Below, piece after piece: positions 7,805-13,466 of a DNA stretch of 13,466 bases. This stretch comes from Clostridium sp. (GTDB taxonomy: Bacteria; Bacillota; Clostridia; Clostridiales; Clostridiaceae): NCBI GenBank assembly GCA_003539755.1, contig DPOH01000267.1:1-13466 (forward strand), given 5' to 3'. The position numbers and the translations under genes were made by a program. Numbering within the stretch: position 1 is the stretch's first letter; each line of letters begins with the position of its first letter. The notes under the pieces were generated by a model, which was given only the letters and a program-made list of their open reading frames with translations, searched no databases and was not told where the DNA came from.

Positions 7805-7833
7805 TTTTGCAACTTTGAGTTGTTTACTATAAT
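7805..7833 (+). promoter_or_regulatory. Probable promoter of the DUF4474-like gene
   Basis: A perfect -10 TATAAT is at 7828-7833. The -35 is poor: TTTTGC at 7805-7810 with 17-base spacing, or TTGCAA at 7807-7812 with 15-base spacing. A dyad CAACT-TTG-AGTTG (7810-7822) overlaps the -35/spacer and could be an operator. Transcription would start near 7840. Confidence 0.55.
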
Positions 7834-7838
7834 AAAAT

Positions 7839-7903
7839 TATATCACCAATGATGTTAATAATGAATAAAATATTATAGAAATATATTCATAAAGGGTGAT
7901 ATA
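7839..7903 (+). promoter_or_regulatory. Structured 5' leader that can pair with the ribosome binding site
   Basis: TATATCACC (7839-7847), at the predicted transcript 5' end, is the exact reverse complement of GGTGATATA (7895-7903), which contains the ribosome binding site AGGGTGAT of the following gene. Inside this closing stem a second stem pairs ATGAATA (7861-7867) with TATTCAT (7884-7890). Nested pairing that covers the Shine-Dalgarno sequence suggests translational control. It does not match a riboswitch class I recognise, and the AT content makes chance pairing possible. Confidence 0.45.
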
Positions 7904-7907
7904 TTAA

Positions 7908-8864
7908 ATGAATGAATTATTTAAGATAGCGATTCTTACAGAAATTTTTAGAATGGAACCATTTTTTAGCAGAAGTTTATTATATAAAAAATCAGTAATA
8001 GAAAGAGTAAAGAAAAGAACTGATGAAGAAAAACTAAAAGATATAAATGAGATATTAAATAAATACGGTTTCTTATTTGATGTGAAGCAGGACATTGTTT
8101 ATGCAAGCATGTATCCACCACAGAGAAAGATTGGCTATTGCAGTTTTTATGATGGATTAGCACCTTCATTAAATATGAGAATACATTGTGAACCAATTTA
8201 TTTTCAGTATGATAACAGACGATGGCTTATTGAATTATGGAAGGGGCAATATGGAATAACAACCGGTGCTGAAGTGGGAGTGTATACAACTGACAAGGAT
8301 GATGTGAATATACCAGGAATTTTCTCGGGACCTTTTTATGATTGTATATCTGATAATGAACTTTTACAAATGCAATTTACTTTAAAGAAAGATGGAAAAG
8401 AGATAATAGAAAGAAAAGAAAAGCACTGGTGGCTAGCAGGATTTGATGTAGGCACATTTTCTTGGCCAGAGCAGTTATCTTTAGATGTTCAAATTACTTT
8501 TCCTTATATTGATATGGAGAAAGCATTTATTGAAGGTCTTTATCATGCTGGATATAGGAGTAATGATATTATAGTGAGAGGAAGAACTGTGGAGGTATTT
8601 TTTACAAATCCTAAAACTAAGCAGCCAGACAGATATAGTGAAATTAATTTATTATTGATTCAAAAGATGAATAGATTGTATTGTGATTTATTTAATTTTA
8701 TAACTAGAGATTTTACACGTACAATTGATAAGATTGATTTTTTGAGGATGTATATTCCTATCTTACTTGGAATCATTATCAATAGTAAAATTAACTATAA
8801 CAGAAATGAAATTTGGACAAATTTCATGAATGCATGCAGAGTTACAGAACAATATCAATGTTAA
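7908..8864 (+). CDS. DUF4474-like protein of unknown function
   Basis: This is a 318-residue protein with no enzymatic motif I recognise. The central part, from about 52 to 235, resembles the DUF4474 family found in Firmicutes: KYGFLFDVKQDIVYASMYPPQRKIGYC (53-78), then CEPIYFQYDNRRWLIELWKGQYGITTGAEVGVY (94-126), a PGIFSGPFY segment and KHWWLAGFDVGTFSWPEQL. This assignment comes from memory of the family. The N-terminal 50 residues are charged and probably helical. There is no signal peptide; the only clearly hydrophobic stretch is short (282-293), so it may be cytosolic or membrane-associated. The ribosome binding site AGGGTGAT (7893-7900) precedes the ATG and lies in the leader stem. It is a single-gene unit with its own promoter and terminator, between the pst and der operons. 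Base composition resembles its neighbours, so there is no sign of recent transfer. Confidence 0.85.
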   Translation: MNELFKIAILTEIFRMEPFFSRSLLYKKSVIERVKKRTDEEKLKDINEILNKYGFLFDVKQDIVYASMYPPQRKIGYCSFYDGLAPSLNMRIHCEPIYFQYDNRRWLIELWKGQYGITTGAEVGVYTTDKDDVNIPGIFSGPFYDCISDNELLQMQFTLKKDGKEIIERKEKHWWLAGFDVGTFSWPEQLSLDVQITFPYIDMEKAFIEGLYHAGYRSNDIIVRGRTVEVFFTNPKTKQPDRYSEINLLLIQKMNRLYCDLFNFITRDFTRTIDKIDFLRMYIPILLGIIINSKINYNRNEIWTNFMNACRVTEQYQC

Positions 8865-8953
8865 GAATATGAGCTGGTTAATTAGGTAATAATTCTAAGT
8901 TATCAGATTATTTTTTATTAGTGGAAATACCGTATCATAAATAAGTAATGTTT

Positions 8954-8994
8954 ATAGCCTTAATCGTTGAAATTATTTGGTTAAGGTTATTTTT
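8954..8994 (+). terminator. Intrinsic terminator of the DUF4474-like gene
   Basis: ATAGCCTTAA (8954-8963) pairs with TTAAGGTTAT (8981-8990), ten pairs with one G-U, across a 17-base loop, followed by T residues through 8994. It lies about 90 bases after the stop codon at 8862-8864. Confidence 0.75.
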
Positions 8995-8995
8995 A

Positions 8996-9017
8996 GTGTG
9001 CCTAGCATGGGCAATAA
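8996..9017 (+). repeat. Post-terminator short repeat, copy 2
   Basis: GTGTGCCTAGCATGGGCA followed by ATAA matches copy 1 (7713-7740) except for a six-base length difference and a few substitutions. It forms the small hairpin TGCC-TAGCAT-GGGCA (one unpaired G). From 9018 to the promoter at 9107 I see no gene or clear signal. Confidence 0.5.
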
Positions 9018-9106
9018 CTTACTACTCGATTTTTCTGATAAACAGGATATATAATTCTTGTATGAGAAATAATAAAATGGGATAGAATTATGATAAAAAG
9101 GATTTG

Positions 9107-9135
9107 TTGACTTAAACAAAGTAATAATGTAATAT
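9107..9135 (+). promoter_or_regulatory. Sigma-A promoter of the DUF512-der-gpsA operon
   Basis: TTGACT (9107-9112) and TAATAT (9130-9135) are separated by exactly 17 bases, a near-consensus housekeeping promoter. The predicted start near 9142 leaves a leader of about 35 bases to the ATG at 9177. Confidence 0.8.
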
Positions 9136-9176
9136 AACAAAGATAGATATTATGTTATAATAAGGAGAGTAATTTA

Positions 9177-10517
9177 ATGAAAAGCATTATAATAAGTATA
9201 GCTCCTGGAAGTATAGCAGAAGAAGTGGGAATAGAAAAAAATGATGCACTTCTTTCGATAAATGGAAAAGTAGTTAATGATATTATTGATTATAAGTTCT
9301 TAAGCGATGATGAAGAACTTGTATTAGAAATAGAAAAAGCTGACAGTGGAGAAATATGGGAAGTAGAAATAGAAAAAGATTATGGAGAAGAACTTGGAAT
9401 TGAGTTCGGTGGTGGATTAATAGATAAAGCAAAAAGCTGCAGTAACAAATGTATTTTCTGTTTTATAGATCAGCTTCCAAGTGGAATGCGTGAGAGTCTT
9501 TATTTTAAAGATGATGATTCAAGATTATCTTTTCTTCAAGGAAATTTTGTAACACTTACAAATATGAAGGAAGAAGATATAGATAGAATTATAGATTATC
9601 ATATCAGTCCTATAAATGTTTCTGTACATACAACAAATCCAGAATTAAGAGTAAAAATGCTTAATAATAGATTTGCAGGGAATGTATTTGAGAGAATGAA
9701 GAGACTTGCAGATGCAGGAATACAGCTTAATGCTCAAATAGTTTCTGTACCGAATATAAATAATGGGGATGAACTTTTAAAAACAATAAATGATTTGTAT
9801 ACTTTATATCCTCAAGTAGATAGTATTGCAATAGTTCCAATTGGAGTAACTAGATATAGAGAAAATTTAACTCATGTGACTACATATACTAAAGAAGAGT
9901 CGCGTAAAGAAATAGAGAGAGTTGAAAAACTTCAAAAGAAATTTATTGAAGAGGTTGGAACACCATTTGCAAGATTATCTGATGAATTCTACCTTGTAGC
10001 TGATAAGGAGATTCCAGATGCAGATTTTTATGAAGGTTATCATCAAATAGAAGATGGAGTAGGTATGGTAAGATGCTTTAGAGATGCTATAGATGAAACA
10101 ATAGTTGACCTTGATAAAGATATGAAAGGTAGTTTTTCACTGGTTACTGGAACATTAGCATATCCAGAACTTTTAGAAGCTAGTAAGAAAATTAAAAAAG
10201 CAAATAAAAATATTCAGTTAGATGTTTATGAAATAGTAAATGATTATTTTGGACCTACGATTACAGTTGCAGGTCTTTTAACAGGAACTGATATAATAAA
10301 ACAATTAAAAGGAAAAATTAATACTAAGTATTTAATCATGGCTAATAATATGTTTAGAAAGGGTTATGAACTTGCAGACTCTTCAGAACAGATAATGTTA
10401 GATGATATAAAGATTAAAGATATAGAAGAAGCTTTAGATGTGAAAGTCATAGTTGTAGATTACACAGGAGAAGACTTTATTCAAAAAATTAATGAATGTA
10501 AAGAGGAGGAAATTTAA
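9177..10517 (+). CDS. DUF512 family PDZ/radical-SAM-like Fe-S protein
   Basis: This 446-residue protein has an N-terminal PDZ-like domain (about 1-66; IAPGSIAEEVGIEKNDALLSINGK). A Cys cluster CxxxCxxC (Cys88, Cys92, Cys95 in SCSNKCIFCF) of radical-SAM type follows, then a barrel-like region with QGNFVTLTN (121-129) and SPINVSVHTT, and a C-terminal DUF512 domain with FSLVTGTLA and DYFGPTITVAGLLTGTD. It is annotated in many clostridia as a putative Fe-S oxidoreductase; its biochemical reaction is not established. AAGGAG at 9162-9167 supports the ATG. Its stop overlaps the der start by one base (TAATG) and the der ribosome binding site GAGGAGG lies in its last codons, so the two are translationally coupled. 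This suggests a link to ribosome assembly or RNA/protein modification, but that is inference. Confidence 0.92.
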   Translation: MKSIIISIAPGSIAEEVGIEKNDALLSINGKVVNDIIDYKFLSDDEELVLEIEKADSGEIWEVEIEKDYGEELGIEFGGGLIDKAKSCSNKCIFCFIDQLPSGMRESLYFKDDDSRLSFLQGNFVTLTNMKEEDIDRIIDYHISPINVSVHTTNPELRVKMLNNRFAGNVFERMKRLADAGIQLNAQIVSVPNINNGDELLKTINDLYTLYPQVDSIAIVPIGVTRYRENLTHVTTYTKEESRKEIERVEKLQKKFIEEVGTPFARLSDEFYLVADKEIPDADFYEGYHQIEDGVGMVRCFRDAIDETIVDLDKDMKGSFSLVTGTLAYPELLEASKKIKKANKNIQLDVYEIVNDYFGPTITVAGLLTGTDIIKQLKGKINTKYLIMANNMFRKGYELADSSEQIMLDDIKIKDIEEALDVKVIVVDYTGEDFIQKINECKEEEI

Positions 10518-11833
10518 TGGCTAAACCAATAGTTGCTATGGTTGGAAGACCTAACGTTGGTAAATCAACGTTGTTTAATAGATTAGCAGGAAAAAGAATT
10601 TCAATAGTACAAGACACACCAGGAGTTACAAGAGATAGAGTATATGCAGAAGCAGAATGGCTTAAGTATAACTTTACTATGATTGATACTGGTGGTATAG
10701 AACCAGAAAGAAACGATATTATAATGCAACAGATGAGAAGACAGGCAAACATAGCTATCGAAACTGCTGATGTTATTATATTTATTGTTGATGGAAAAGA
10801 AGGACTTACAGCAGCTGACCATGAAGTTGCAACAATGCTTAGAAAAAGTAAAAAGCCTGTAGTTCTAGTAGTTAATAAAGTTGACTCAATAAAAGAAGAA
10901 GATAATGCATGGGAATTCTACAATTTAGGAATAGGTGATCCTATTTCAATTTCAGCTTCTCAAGGTTTAGGTCTTGGAGATATGCTTGATAGAGTAGTAG
11001 AAAACTTTGATGAGTCAATTTATGAACAAGATGAAGATGAATATGTAAGAATAGCTATGGTTGGTAAGCCAAACGTTGGTAAATCTTCATTAATAAACAA
11101 ATTACTTGGAGAAGATAGAGTAATAGTATCAGATGTTGCAGGAACTACAAGAGATGCTATTGATAGTACTCTTGAAACTGAAGAAGGTAAGTTTATATTA
11201 ATAGATACTGCTGGACTTAGAAGAAAGAGCAAAGTTAAAGAAGAAATTGAACGTTATTCAGTAGTAAGAACTTATGCTGCAATTGAAAGAGCTGATGTAT
11301 GTATATTAATGATAGATGCTCAAGAAGGCGTTACAGAACAAGATGAAAAAATAATAGGATATGCTCATGAAATGAGAAAAGCTATTATGGTTGTTGTAAA
11401 CAAATGGGATCTTGTTGAGAAAGATGATAAAACATTAGATAAATTTAAGAAAGAACTACAAAGTAAACTTAAATTTATAAGTTATGCAGAATACTTATTC
11501 ATATCAGCTAAAACTGGTCAAAGAACTCATAAAGTTCTAGAAATGGCTAAGAAATGTTATGATAATTATAATAAGAGAGTATCTACTGGTATCTTAAATG
11601 ACGTTATAAGTAAAGCTGTTCTTATGAAAGAACCACCAGTTGTTGGTCTTAAGAGAATGAAAATCTACTATGCGACTCAAGTTGCGACTAGACCACCAAA
11701 GTTTGTCTTCTTTGTTAATGATGCAGAAGCAAGACACTTCTCTTATGAGAGATATTTAGAAAATCAATTAAGAGATAGCTTTGATTTCAAGGGAACAGGT
11801 ATCCAAATAGAATATAGACAAAGAAGGGAATAA
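10517..11833 (+). CDS. der: Ribosome-assembly GTPase Der (EngA)
   Basis: This 438-residue GTPase with tandem G domains is required for 50S ribosomal subunit maturation and is essential in most bacteria. The first G domain has G1 GRPNVGKS (10-17), G3 DTGG (57-60) and G4 NKVD (120-123). The second has G1 GKPNVGKS (183-190), G3 DTAG (230-233) and G4 NKWD (295-298). A C-terminal KH-like domain (about 352-436) follows, with PPKFVFFVND and the basic end EYRQRRE. Length and all motifs are normal. Its ATG overlaps the stop of the DUF512 gene, with the strong site GAGGAGG at 10503-10509. gpsA begins two bases after its stop. Confidence 0.97.
   Translation: MAKPIVAMVGRPNVGKSTLFNRLAGKRISIVQDTPGVTRDRVYAEAEWLKYNFTMIDTGGIEPERNDIIMQQMRRQANIAIETADVIIFIVDGKEGLTAADHEVATMLRKSKKPVVLVVNKVDSIKEEDNAWEFYNLGIGDPISISASQGLGLGDMLDRVVENFDESIYEQDEDEYVRIAMVGKPNVGKSSLINKLLGEDRVIVSDVAGTTRDAIDSTLETEEGKFILIDTAGLRRKSKVKEEIERYSVVRTYAAIERADVCILMIDAQEGVTEQDEKIIGYAHEMRKAIMVVVNKWDLVEKDDKTLDKFKKELQSKLKFISYAEYLFISAKTGQRTHKVLEMAKKCYDNYNKRVSTGILNDVISKAVLMKEPPVVGLKRMKIYYATQVATRPPKFVFFVNDAEARHFSYERYLENQLRDSFDFKGTGIQIEYRQRRE
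10535..10566 (+). repeat. DNA-level repeat of the two der P-loops (copy 1; copy 2 at 11054-11085)
   Basis: The stretches coding for the two Walker A motifs of Der are identical at 28 of 32 bases, including AACGTTGGTAAATC at 10553-10566 and 11072-11085. This reflects the ancient G-domain duplication plus shared codon choice; identity at wobble positions is higher than the protein alone requires. Confidence 0.7.
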
Positions 11834-11835
11834 TT

Positions 11836-12828
11836 ATGAGCAGAGTTACTTTTCTAGGTGGTGGAAGCTTTGGTACTGCACTTGCAGTAGTTTTGGCGGA
11901 AAAAGATAATATTGTTAACATATACAACAGAGATAAAAAAGTTGTAGATGAAATTAATGTTAAGAGAACAAATGAAAAGTATATGAAAGATTTAATAATT
12001 CCTAAAAATGTTACGGCTTTTGTGGATATATCAGAAGCTATAGAAGGTGCAGATTATATTGTTTTATCTGTGCCTTCACATGTAATAAGAAGCATGTGTA
12101 GAGCTATAAAAGATATAGTACCTAAAAATATTCCTATTATTTCTATAGCTAAAGGAATAGAAGAAGATAGTGATAGGAGATTATCAACTGTAATCAGAGA
12201 AGAATTACAAAATCCTATTGTTGTTTTATCTGGACCAAGCCATGCGGAAGAAATAGCAATGAAGCTTCCAACAACTTTAGTAAGTACATCAGAAGATATG
12301 AAGTATGCATTTGAAGTTCAGGATTTATTTATGACTCCCAATTTAAGAATTTATACTAACGATGATATTATTGGTGTAGAAATAGGAGGAGCAGTTAAAA
12401 ATGTAATAGCTTTAGCTGCTGGAGTTTTAGATGGTATTGGATATGGAGATAATACTAAAGCTGCTTTAATGACAAGGGGAATGAAAGAAATAAGCCGAAT
12501 TGGAATGGCATTAGGTGGTAAAGTAGAAACTTTTTATGGGCTTACAGGTATGGGAGACCTAATAGTTACATGTACTTCTAAACATTCAAGAAATAGACGT
12601 GCTGGATTTCTTATTGGTAGTGGTAAATCTTTAAATGAAGCTTTGAATGAAGTTGGTATGGTAGTTGAAGGTGTAAAGGCTTGTAGAGCATTTTATCAAC
12701 TTAAAGAAAAAATAGGCATATCAATGCCTATTACAGATGGATTATATAAAGTTTTATTTGAGGATAAATTGCCTAAAGAAATAGTTGATAATCTTATGAT
12801 TAGAAGTAAGAAGAGCGAGTTATTTTAA
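11836..12828 (+). CDS. gpsA: NAD(P)-dependent glycerol-3-phosphate dehydrogenase GpsA
   Basis: This 330-residue cytosolic enzyme reduces dihydroxyacetone phosphate to sn-glycerol-3-phosphate, the backbone precursor of phospholipids. The N-terminal Rossmann motif is FLGGGSFGTALA (6-17). IISIAKGIEE (101-110) carries a conserved Lys106, and LSGPSHAEEI (131-140) follows. The catalytic Lys188 lies in GGAVKNVIALAAG, followed by GDNTKAALMTRGMKE, LTGMGDLIVTC and the family end VEG...MPI...LY.VLF. Length is normal and nothing is missing. GAAGGG at about 11823-11828 serves as ribosome binding site. It is the last gene of the DUF512-der-gpsA operon and is followed by a terminator. The der-gpsA order is also common in other Firmicutes, where spoIVA lies further downstream. 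Confidence 0.96.
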   Translation: MSRVTFLGGGSFGTALAVVLAEKDNIVNIYNRDKKVVDEINVKRTNEKYMKDLIIPKNVTAFVDISEAIEGADYIVLSVPSHVIRSMCRAIKDIVPKNIPIISIAKGIEEDSDRRLSTVIREELQNPIVVLSGPSHAEEIAMKLPTTLVSTSEDMKYAFEVQDLFMTPNLRIYTNDDIIGVEIGGAVKNVIALAAGVLDGIGYGDNTKAALMTRGMKEISRIGMALGGKVETFYGLTGMGDLIVTCTSKHSRNRRAGFLIGSGKSLNEALNEVGMVVEGVKACRAFYQLKEKIGISMPITDGLYKVLFEDKLPKEIVDNLMIRSKKSELF

Positions 12829-12835
12829 TAATGAT

Positions 12836-12882
12836 AAAAATATCCTTCGAATGATTAATATGGTCATTGGGAGGATATTTTT
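12836..12882 (+). terminator. Intrinsic terminator after gpsA
   Basis: AAAAATATCCT (12836-12846) pairs perfectly with AGGATATTTTT (12872-12882). An inner stem pairs AATGA (12850-12854) with TCATT (12864-12868). The A-rich and T-rich flanks could make it work in both directions. It lies eight bases after the gpsA stop. Confidence 0.85.
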
Positions 12883-13044
12883 ATGTTATATAAGAGTAGA
12901 AAATATTGATATTTGTTCTTGTATAATTAAAATATTTAAAGAAAAGGGATTATTACTGAAAGTAATGTGTATTAAAAAGTTGTAGAAGAGTGCCAAATAA
13001 ATTTAGATAAATAAAAAGTATCACAATGTTTAAAATTTTAATAC

Positions 13045-13079
13045 TTATACTTATATATATGGAATATATATAAGTATAA
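13045..13079. repeat. 35-bp perfect palindrome, 16-bp arms
   Basis: TTATACTTATATATAT (13045-13060) and ATATATATAAGTATAA (13064-13079) are exact reverse complements around GGA. There is no adjoining T run, so it is not a classical terminator; it may be an RNA hairpin, a protein site or a cruciform-prone element. Confidence 0.8.
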
Positions 13080-13208
13080 TAGATAAATTCTATTAATATA
13101 GAAGGAAGATAAAAGGGACTTTGTACATAGTTTTTTGTTGTTGAGGTTGTGTAATTTGAATTGTGAGTAATAGTTTGTATTTTAGAAATTAGTGTCAGCA
13201 TAGATGGC

Positions 13209-13343
13209 CTTTTATAGGTGCTTATTATTTTGTTGAATTTAAAAATATGTTAAAGATTGTACCTTGTTTTTTTTGTTTACTTAGTTTTTTATTTATTATT
13301 GTCATCTTAATTGTCTTTTTTATAGGTTCTTATTATTTTTTTG
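13209..13343 (+). repeat. Imperfect direct repeat in the T-rich tail
   Basis: A block of about 26-29 bases containing ATAGGT(G/T)CTTATTATTTT occurs at 13209-13234 and again at 13315-13343, the second copy with longer T runs. It may be a true duplication or an assembly artefact near a contig end. Confidence 0.5.
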
Positions 13344-13346
13344 TAC

Positions 13347-13466
13347 TTAGGGATGTATTGTTTATTTGTTTTGTTTGTTTTTTTTAATTTGTTTTTATTT
13401 TTTTGGTTTAAGTTTGTTTGTTTTTTTAATTTTTTTTTTTATTTTTTTTTGGGTTTGAATATATAT
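13347..13466 (+). other. C-free, T-dominated tail at the window end
   Basis: The last 120 bases contain no C on the + strand and consist mainly of long T runs broken by GTTT-like words. Homopolymer length grows towards the end, which is typical of degraded consensus at a contig end; a real poly-pyrimidine/purine-biased tract is the alternative. Confidence 0.6.

Larger units (their letters stand above)
12883..13466. other. Gene-free AT-rich region to the window end
   Basis: I find no credible coding sequence here. The longest frame (12953-13201, minus strand, 82 codons) has low-complexity Ile/Tyr/Thr composition with no domain and no ribosome binding site I trust. The region holds a strong palindrome (13045-13079), a small hairpin TTCTAT-TAAT-ATAGAA (13088-13103), an imperfect direct repeat and a T-rich tail. 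Confidence 0.6.

Noticed and set aside
8996..9060. Group II intron fragment, suggested by GTGTGCCTAGCATGGG
   Set aside because: Only the first dozen or so bases resemble an intron 5' end; there is no downstream domain, reverse transcriptase or domain V hairpin in the window.
13127..13142. ACTTTGTACATAGT-like imperfect palindrome before a T run as a terminator
   Set aside because: The dyad is short with a mismatch and has essentially no loop, so a hairpin is implausible.
12953..13201. 82-codon minus-strand frame after gpsA
   Set aside because: It has low-complexity Ile/Tyr/Thr composition, runs through the palindrome, and shows no ribosome binding site or domain; it is best explained by AT-rich intergenic DNA.
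1..13466. CRISPR arrays, transposases, toxin-antitoxin or defence genes
   Set aside because: None seen; every substantial frame on the + strand is accounted for by the listed genes, and only the DUF4474-like gene lacks a known role.

Overview
The window is very AT-rich, with dense genes all on the + strand, strong AGGAGG-type ribosome binding sites and Gram-positive intrinsic terminators. Protein sequences and gene order (phoP-phoR next to pstS-C-A-B-phoU, then a DUF512 Fe-S protein, der and gpsA) point to a Clostridium (Bacillota), probably a solventogenic or butyric-type species. This assignment rests on gene order and protein style; no search was run.

Layout: (1) 61-3215 holds pgeF (purine nucleoside/peptidoglycan-editing family), phoP and phoR, closed by a terminator at about 3236-3268. 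(2) 3216-3497 is the pst control region: a ladder of six PhoP-box-like hexamers with 10-11 bp period, the first two lying inside a 26-bp palindrome. (3) 3498-7666 is the high-affinity phosphate ABC transporter operon pstS-pstC-pstA-pstB with phoU, ending in a terminator at 7677-7712. (4) 7908-8864 is a single-gene unit encoding a protein of unknown function (DUF4474-like). It has its own promoter, a leader that can pair with its ribosome binding site, and its own terminator. A related short repeat follows the terminator on each side of this unit. (5) 9107-12882 is an operon with a clear promoter: a DUF512/PDZ/radical-SAM-like Fe-S protein, the ribosome-assembly GTPase Der, and glycerol-3-phosphate dehydrogenase GpsA. 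(6) 12883-13466 has no gene I can support. It holds a perfect 16-bp-arm palindrome and ends in 120 bases with no C on the + strand, which looks like a contig end or low-quality sequence.

How the genes work together: PhoR/PhoP sense phosphate limitation and should activate pst through the hexamer ladder. PstS captures phosphate, PstC/PstA form the channel, PstB powers it, and PhoU links transporter state to PhoR.

The most notable observation is that this operon carries two apparent lesions. pstC has a one-base deletion in a G-run that removes its last membrane helix; the correct frame resumes and overlaps the pstA start exactly. PstB has Leu in place of the Walker A Ser (GCGK-L-T). If both are real, the transporter should be dead while its regulators are intact. 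If not, they are sequencing errors. I see no defence system, mobile element, CRISPR array, tRNA or rRNA.
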